Assembly (NCBI GenBank): GCA_900770895.1
Contig: CAAGMF010000095.1
Location: 1-9,794, forward strand
DNA: 9,794 nt
Source of the DNA: an uncultured Mitsuokella sp.
Lineage (GTDB): Bacteria; Bacillota; Negativicutes; Selenomonadales; Selenomonadaceae
Direction of reading: 5' to 3'
In this document: in pieces, positions 5,668-9,794 of the stretch
How the letters are laid out: the number at the start of each line of letters is the position of its first letter
Numbering within the stretch: the stretch's first letter is position 1
Notes under the pieces: model-generated
The model's database searches: none
What the model was told of the DNA's origin: nothing
Seen by the model: the letters and a program-made list of their open reading frames with translations, nothing else
Made by a program: the position numbers and the translations under genes

Positions 5668-5706
5668 GCGGCTGGCCGCAGCTTTTGCAGAGGGGAATCA
5701 TTTGCT

Positions 5707-6159
5707 ATGAAACTATCCACAAAGGCGCGTTACAGTGTCACGGCGCTGTATGAACTGGCGCTGCGCTATGGCGACGGGCCGGTGCCGCTATCCAGCATCG
5801 CTCAGTCGCAGGGCCTGTCCGAGAACTATCTCGAGCAGCTCATGGTGCCGCTGCGGCGTGCCGGTCTCGTGAAGAGCATCCGCGGGGCTCAGGGCGGCTA
5901 CATGCTGTCGCGGGCACCCGGGGAGATAACGATCGGCCAGATCATCACGACGGTCGAGGGACCGATTGCTCTCGTCGACTGCCTGCTCGAGAGCGCCGAA
6001 TCCGACAAGCAGCCCTGCGACCGGGCTGGCCGCTGCGTGACGCGCGGCGTCTGGGAGCGCGTGGCCAGCTCGATCGAGAACGTGCTGAACAATATAACGC
6101 TGCACGATCTCTGCGAGGACGGCGAGAGCCAGCCCGAGCATGTAGGGTGCGCACGATGA
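5707..6159 (+). CDS. Rrf2-family transcriptional regulator, IscR-like
   Basis: The 150-residue protein begins MKLSTKARYSVTALYELALRYG, the typical Rrf2 start, followed by a winged helix-turn-helix (IAQSQGLSENYLEQLMVPLRRAGLV, about 31-55, and the wing SIRGAQGGYMLSR at 57-69). A cysteine cluster lies at Cys92, Cys104 and Cys110, in the region where IscR binds a [2Fe-2S] cluster; two more cysteines occur at 136 and 148. It probably senses Fe-S or cysteine status and controls the cysteine desulfurase gene, which overlaps its stop by 4 nt. CymR-like regulators share this fold, but they lack such a cysteine cluster as far as I recall, so IscR-like is the better guess. A GAGGGG ribosome site lies near 5691-5696. 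The 39-nt gap from dut shows no clear promoter or terminator. Confidence 0.9.
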   Translation: MKLSTKARYSVTALYELALRYGDGPVPLSSIAQSQGLSENYLEQLMVPLRRAGLVKSIRGAQGGYMLSRAPGEITIGQIITTVEGPIALVDCLLESAESDKQPCDRAGRCVTRGVWERVASSIENVLNNITLHDLCEDGESQPEHVGCAR

Positions 6160-7331
6160 GCGACCGCATTTATCTGGACTATGCGGCGACGACGCCGCTG
6201 GCGGCTGAGGCCCGGGCGGCTATGGAACCATGGCTGGCCGGGGCGGATGGCTTCGGCAATGCCTCGTCGCTGTACGCAGAGGGGCGGGCGGCCCGGGCTG
6301 CCGTGCGCGGCGGCCGCGAGCGCGTGGCCGCCCTGCTGGGCGCTGAGCCGGACGAGATGATTTTCACGAGCGGCGGCAGCGAGAGTGACAACTGGGTGCT
6401 GCAGCGCATGTGCCTGCCGGCCCTGCTGCGCGGCGAGCCCGTGAGCATCGTCACGACGCCGATCGAGCATCATGCGGTGCTTCATACCTGCGACTGGCTG
6501 GCTCAGTATGGCGCGACGGTCCGATACCTGCCCGTCGACCATGAGGGCCGCGTGCAGCTGGCCGATGTGCAACGGCTCGTGGACAGCTCGACGCGCGTCA
6601 TGAGCATCATGCTGGCCAATAATGAGATCGGTACGATCGAGCCAGTGGCGGCCATCGGAGCCTGGCTGCAGGAGCATCATCCCGACGTCATGTTCCACTG
6701 CGATGCCGTGCAGGCGGCCGGCCACATACCGGTGGCGGTGGACGAGCTCCAGGTCGATGCCTTGTCGGTATCCGCGCACAAGCTGTACGGTCCGCAGGGG
6801 ATCGGTGCGCTTTACCTGCGCCGCGGCTGGGGCAATCGCCTCGGCACATTCATTCATGGCGGGGCTCAGGAGCACGGCCTGCGTGCCGGTACGGAAAACG
6901 TGGCCGGTATCGTCGGCTTCGGAGCAGCAGCCGAGCTGGCTCAGTCGGAGCTCGCAGCGGAGGCGGAGCGCCTCGTGCAGCTGCGTGACCGGATGATTTC
7001 CGAGCTCACGGCCTTTGACAGCGTCTGGATCAATGGCGCTTATACCCCGGGAAGCTACAGCGACCGGCTGCCGGGCAATGTGAGCTTCGGCATCAAGGGG
7101 CTGGCTCAGGACAGCCTGCTCATCCGGCTCGATATGGCCGGCGTCTCAGTCTCGGCCGGCAGTGCCTGCAGCGCCGGGGCGGCGGAGCCCTCGCATGTAC
7201 TGCGGGCCATCGGGCTGTCGGCAGATCAGGCCCGCTCCTGCCTGCGCGTCACGTTGGGGCGCTATACATCAGCTGACGATGTGGAGCGCTTCCTGCAGCT
7301 GATGCGCCCGATCATAGCCGGCAGCAGATAA
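6156..7331 (+). CDS. cysteine desulfurase, NifS/IscS type (class I)
   Basis: This PLP enzyme removes sulfur from L-cysteine, leaving alanine and an enzyme persulfide that feeds Fe-S cluster assembly and tRNA thiolation. The 391-residue product starts MSDRIYLDYAATTP and carries FGNASSLYAEGR (33-44), FTSGGSESDN (70-79), TPIEHHAVL (101-109), MLANNEIGTIEPV (152-164), FHCDAVQAAGHI (180-191), the PLP lysine Lys209 in SVSAHKLYGP, and RAGTENV (243-249). The catalytic Cys338 lies in SAGSACSAG (333-341), followed by EPSHVLRAIGL. The ATG at 6156 overlaps the regulator stop as ATGA; a GTG at 6147 is possible but less likely. No iscU or mnmA follows. The symbol is left blank because NifS, IscS and related members cannot be separated here. 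Confidence 0.95.
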   Translation: MSDRIYLDYAATTPLAAEARAAMEPWLAGADGFGNASSLYAEGRAARAAVRGGRERVAALLGAEPDEMIFTSGGSESDNWVLQRMCLPALLRGEPVSIVTTPIEHHAVLHTCDWLAQYGATVRYLPVDHEGRVQLADVQRLVDSSTRVMSIMLANNEIGTIEPVAAIGAWLQEHHPDVMFHCDAVQAAGHIPVAVDELQVDALSVSAHKLYGPQGIGALYLRRGWGNRLGTFIHGGAQEHGLRAGTENVAGIVGFGAAAELAQSELAAEAERLVQLRDRMISELTAFDSVWINGAYTPGSYSDRLPGNVSFGIKGLAQDSLLIRLDMAGVSVSAGSACSAGAAEPSHVLRAIGLSADQARSCLRVTLGRYTSADDVERFLQLMRPIIAGSR

Positions 7332-7346
7332 ATTTATAGCGGATAT

Positions 7347-7375
7347 TTGTCTTAAGCCAACGGATAGGTTATAAT
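7347..7375 (+). promoter_or_regulatory. sigma-A/sigma-70 promoter of the rodZ-ygiQ pair
   Basis: A -35 hexamer TTGTCT (7347-7352, 4 of 6 matches), a 17-nt spacer and a perfect -10 TATAAT (7370-7375) lie 16 nt after the nifS-like gene. Transcription would begin near 7382, leaving a leader of about 53 nt that ends in an AGGAGGA ribosome site (7424-7430) 4 nt before the start. No terminator was found between the desulfurase stop and this promoter. Confidence 0.83.
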
Positions 7376-7434
7376 ACTTATTACATAGGGAATACTACAG
7401 CCGCGCAGGCGGATTTATATAGCAGGAGGAAAAA

Positions 7435-8295
7435 ATGATCGGAGATACGCTGCGTTCGGAGCGCGAGAAAAAGGGACTTAGTATAAAGGATATAGAGAAA
7501 GCTACGAGCATACGGGCTCTCTATATCGAGTGCATCGAAGAGGGCCGCTACGACGAGTTGCCCGGCGAGGCATATACGAAGGGCTTCATCCGCAATTACG
7601 CCAATTATCTGAAGCTCGATGCCAACGCCTTGGTCGGACAGTACATCAATGAGAATCATCCTGAAGAAGTGCCGCCGGAGCCTGAGGCTGCACCACAGCC
7701 GGCTCCGGCGAAGCGGAAGGCTCCCCGGCCGGCTGCCCCAGCGCCGGCCCAGCCGCAGCGGACGGAGCGCCAGACGTTCACCGATGATGATTTCCAGCGT
7801 CGTCTGAACGAGAAATCCGGTCATGGCAAGCTCATCGCCATACTCATAGCCATCGTCGTGCTGGCCGGTGGAGCGTACTATGTCCTCGGCTCGGATTCCG
7901 ATACGGCCAGCAAGCCGGCGACGAAGACGACCCAGCAGGCGAAGAAGCCAGCAGCCTCGCAGCCGGCTCCGGCAGCAGCACCAGAGAAGCAGTACGATGA
8001 TGTCGAGCTGACGGCGAAATTCACCGGCAACTGCTGGACCCAGGTCAAGGCTGATGGCAAGGTCATATTCGAGGGTACGGTGAAGAAGGGCGAGACGAAG
8101 GAATGGAAAGCCGATGAGAAGCTCGTCGTGACGGCCGGCAATGCCGGTGCCGTATCGCTGAGCGTCAATGGCCAGGACCTCGGTCAGCCGGGTGGCGAGG
8201 GCGAAGTCGTCGAGAAGACCTATACGAAGAGCGGCGAAGCCAGTGACAGCAAAGCGCAGTCGGATAAGTCAGCGAAGAAAGAGTCCGGCAAATGA
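7435..8295 (+). CDS. rodZ: RodZ-like membrane protein (helix-turn-helix plus DUF4115 domain)
   Basis: RodZ links the MreB cytoskeleton to the elongation machinery for cell-wall growth. The 286-residue product has an N-terminal HTH_25 domain (about 1-70: MIGDTLRSEREKKGLSIKDIE start, then EEGRYDELPGEAYTKGFIRNYANYL) and a Pro/Ala-rich linker (76-108). A basic segment leads into one membrane helix (about 131-152, GKLIAILIAIVVLAGGAYYVLG). After a second Ala/Pro/Lys-rich linker, a C-terminal beta domain (about 188-262) carries the DUF4115 pattern: C-W-x-x-V-x-x-DGKVIFEGTVKKGETKEW. The tail is Lys/Ser-rich. The domain order predicts HTH in the cytoplasm and DUF4115 outside. It has its own promoter and a strong ribosome site and overlaps ygiQ by 4 nt. 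Confidence 0.9.
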   Translation: MIGDTLRSEREKKGLSIKDIEKATSIRALYIECIEEGRYDELPGEAYTKGFIRNYANYLKLDANALVGQYINENHPEEVPPEPEAAPQPAPAKRKAPRPAAPAPAQPQRTERQTFTDDDFQRRLNEKSGHGKLIAILIAIVVLAGGAYYVLGSDSDTASKPATKTTQQAKKPAASQPAPAAAPEKQYDDVELTAKFTGNCWTQVKADGKVIFEGTVKKGETKEWKADEKLVVTAGNAGAVSLSVNGQDLGQPGGEGEVVEKTYTKSGEASDSKAQSDKSAKKESGK

Positions 8296-9794
8296 GCGGG
8301 GATTTCCTGCCCGTCAGCCGGGCTGACATGGCACGCCGCGGTTGGGATGAGCTTGACTTCATATTCGTGTCGGGCGATGCCTATGTCGACCATCCCAGCT
8401 TCGGGCCGGCCATCATAACCAGGCTGCTTGAGTCGCATGGCTATCGTGTCGGTATCATACCCCAGCCGGATTGGCACAGCTTGCGCGATTTCGGGCGCCT
8501 GGGCCGTCCGCGGCTGGGGTTTCTTGTATCTGCTGGCAATATGGACTCGCTGCTGAACAAATTCACAGCGGCGAAGAAGCAGCGTCATCAGGATGCCTAC
8601 TCGCCGGGCGGCGAGGGCGGCCACCGGCCGGAGCGAGCCACGATTGTCTACTGCAACTGCCTGCGCGCCCTCTATGGGGATGTGCCAATCATCATCGGCG
8701 GCATCGAGGCCAGCCTGCGCCGGCTCGCCCACTATGATTACTGGTCGGACTCTGTGCAGCCGTCCATACTGGCGGCCAGCGGGGCCGATTTGCTGATTTT
8801 CGGCATGGGCGAGCGCGCCATGATCGATATCGCGGCGAACCTGCAGCAGGGCGTGCCCGTGGCTGCCATACAGGATGTGCCGGGCACCTGCTACCGCGTG
8901 CCGGAGGTTTCCTATGTCTGGGATGAGCCGGGGAAACCGGGGCATATCGTGCTGCCGTCCTTTGCTGAGGCCTGTGCTGACAAGCGGCAGTTCGCGGAAG
9001 CGTTCAAGACGGAATATCTCGAGCAGGACGCCTTGCGGGGCCGCCGGCTCGTGCAGCAGACCGGCGATATCTGTGTCGTCCAGAACCAGCCGGCCCGTCC
9101 GCTCACAGAGGCGGAGATGGATGCGGTGTATGACCTGCCGTATCAGCGGACCTGGCATCCCATGTACGATGCCGCCGGTGGCGTCCCGGCGATCAAGGAA
9201 GTGCAGTTCAGCCTTGTGAGCCAGCGTGGCTGCTTCGGCGGCTGTCATTTCTGTGCCATCATCTCGCACGAGGGACGGGTCATCCAGCGTCGCAGCCATG
9301 CCAGCATCCTGCGTGAGGCACGCCTGCTGACGCAGCTGCCGGGGTTCAAGGGCTACATTCACGATGTCGGCGGTCCGACGGCGAATTTCCGCCGGCCGAG
9401 CTGCGATGAGCAGCTGAAGCGCGGCACCTGCCGTGGCAAGCCCTGTCTGTCGCCGGAGCCGTGCCAGCACCTCATCGCCGATCACAGCGACTATATCAAG
9501 CTGCTGCGCGAGCTACGGGCATTGCCGGGCGTGAAGAAAGTGTTCGTGCGCTCCGGCCTGCGCTTCGACTACATGCTTCTGGCGCATGACGACTTTCTGA
9601 CGGAGCTCTGCAAATACCACGTCAGCGGTCAGCTGAAGATAGCGCCGGAGCATATCACCGACCGGGTGACACGCCTCATGGGCAAATCGAACCGGGCGAC
9701 GTATCTCGAGTTCGTGCGGCGCTTCACAGCGACGAACGAGCGGCTCGGGCTGAAGCAGTACCTCGTGCCGTACTTCATGTCGAGCCATCCGGGC
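8292..9794 (+). CDS. ygiQ: YgiQ family radical SAM protein (3' end outside window)
   Basis: The reading frame is open for 501 codons to the window edge. It begins MSGDFLPVSRADMARRGWDELDFIFVSGDAYVDHPSFG, the typical UPF0313/YgiQ N-terminus, with IIGGIEASLRRLAHYDYWSD in a cobalamin-binding-like domain. The radical SAM cysteines are Cys314, Cys318 and Cys321 in RGCFGGCHFC, ligands of a [4Fe-4S] cluster that cleaves S-adenosylmethionine. A second cysteine group lies at Cys380, Cys385 and Cys391 (CRGKPCLSPEPC). Further on are FVRSGLRFDY and GQLKIAPEHI. Family members are about 600-750 residues long, so some 100-250 residues including a possible DUF3362 tail are missing. The substrate is not known to me. 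The ATG overlaps the rodZ stop as ATGA, with only a weak ribosome site, suggesting coupled translation. Confidence 0.93.
   Translation, partial: MSGDFLPVSRADMARRGWDELDFIFVSGDAYVDHPSFGPAIITRLLESHGYRVGIIPQPDWHSLRDFGRLGRPRLGFLVSAGNMDSLLNKFTAAKKQRHQDAYSPGGEGGHRPERATIVYCNCLRALYGDVPIIIGGIEASLRRLAHYDYWSDSVQPSILAASGADLLIFGMGERAMIDIAANLQQGVPVAAIQDVPGTCYRVPEVSYVWDEPGKPGHIVLPSFAEACADKRQFAEAFKTEYLEQDALRGRRLVQQTGDICVVQNQPARPLTEAEMDAVYDLPYQRTWHPMYDAAGGVPAIKEVQFSLVSQRGCFGGCHFCAIISHEGRVIQRRSHASILREARLLTQLPGFKGYIHDVGGPTANFRRPSCDEQLKRGTCRGKPCLSPEPCQHLIADHSDYIKLLRELRALPGVKKVFVRSGLRFDYMLLAHDDFLTELCKYHVSGQLKIAPEHITDRVTRLMGKSNRATYLEFVRRFTATNERLGLKQYLVPYFMSSHPG

Noticed and set aside
5668..5679. GCGG-CTGG-CCGC hairpin after the dut stop, followed by AGCTTTT, as a possible terminator
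   Set aside because: The stem is only 4 bp (5 bp with a 2-nt loop) and the T-run is short and displaced, too weak for an intrinsic terminator.
5898..6875. Minus-strand open frame of 325 codons opposite the Rrf2 regulator and cysteine desulfurase
   Set aside because: It spans two well-supported plus-strand genes and has a His/Arg/Ala-rich composition typical of a shadow frame.
7401..7412. CCGC-GCAG-GCGG hairpin in the rodZ leader
   Set aside because: A 4-bp stem with no T-run is not distinguishable from chance and there is no sign of a riboswitch in the 53-nt leader.
8220..9485. Minus-strand open frame of 421 codons opposite ygiQ
   Set aside because: The plus strand carries a complete YgiQ motif set in this span. 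The minus-strand product shows no recognisable domain, and long antisense frames are expected in GC-rich coding DNA.
1..9794. Search for an undescribed defence, mobile or CRISPR-like system
   Set aside because: Every gene belongs to a familiar housekeeping family, gaps are short and explained by promoters, leaders or terminators, and no spaced direct repeats or transposase motifs are seen.

Overview
The window reads as an ordinary chromosomal housekeeping segment of a diderm Firmicute, most likely class Negativicutes (a Selenomonas/Mitsuokella-type organism). This is inferred from a GC-rich coding style combined with Firmicute-type gene content: an infC-rpmI-rplT operon behind an L20-type attenuator leader, a UPF0173 (YtkL-like) hydrolase, miaA-hfq, an Rrf2/cysteine desulfurase pair, and a RodZ-like protein. 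No species can be named from sequence alone. No mobile element, CRISPR array, tRNA or rRNA is visible.

Layout. Positions 1-81 hold the 3' end of thrS. A near-consensus promoter (100-128) and an attenuated leader (about 135-285) precede infC, which starts at a rare ATT codon (286). infC is followed by rpmI and rplT and closed by a strong intrinsic terminator (1489-1536). Next comes a SpoU/TrmH-family RNA 2'-O-methyltransferase (1562-2395). Its 3' end overlaps by 16 bp a thiamine diphosphokinase gene on the opposite strand (3093-2380).

From a divergent, AT-rich promoter region (3094-3210) a plus-strand run begins: UPF0173 hydrolase, miaA, hfq and dut. The first pair overlaps by 1 nt, hfq and dut by 4 nt, and hfq follows miaA by only 17 nt, so they probably form one operon. 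After a 39-nt gap come an Rrf2/IscR-like regulator and a NifS/IscS-type cysteine desulfurase, again with a 4-nt overlap. A clear promoter (7347-7375) then starts a RodZ-like membrane protein gene that overlaps by 4 nt a YgiQ-family radical SAM gene, which runs off the end of the window.

Together the genes cover translation (tRNA charging, initiation, ribosomal proteins, rRNA/tRNA modification), RNA regulation (Hfq), nucleotide hygiene (dUTPase), cofactor supply (thiamine diphosphate, sulfur for Fe-S clusters and thiolation) and cell shape (RodZ). I found no convincing undescribed system. The most interesting signals are regulatory: the ATT start of infC with its antitermination leader, and an inverted repeat that places two opposing extended -10 elements face to face between thiN and the hydrolase operon.
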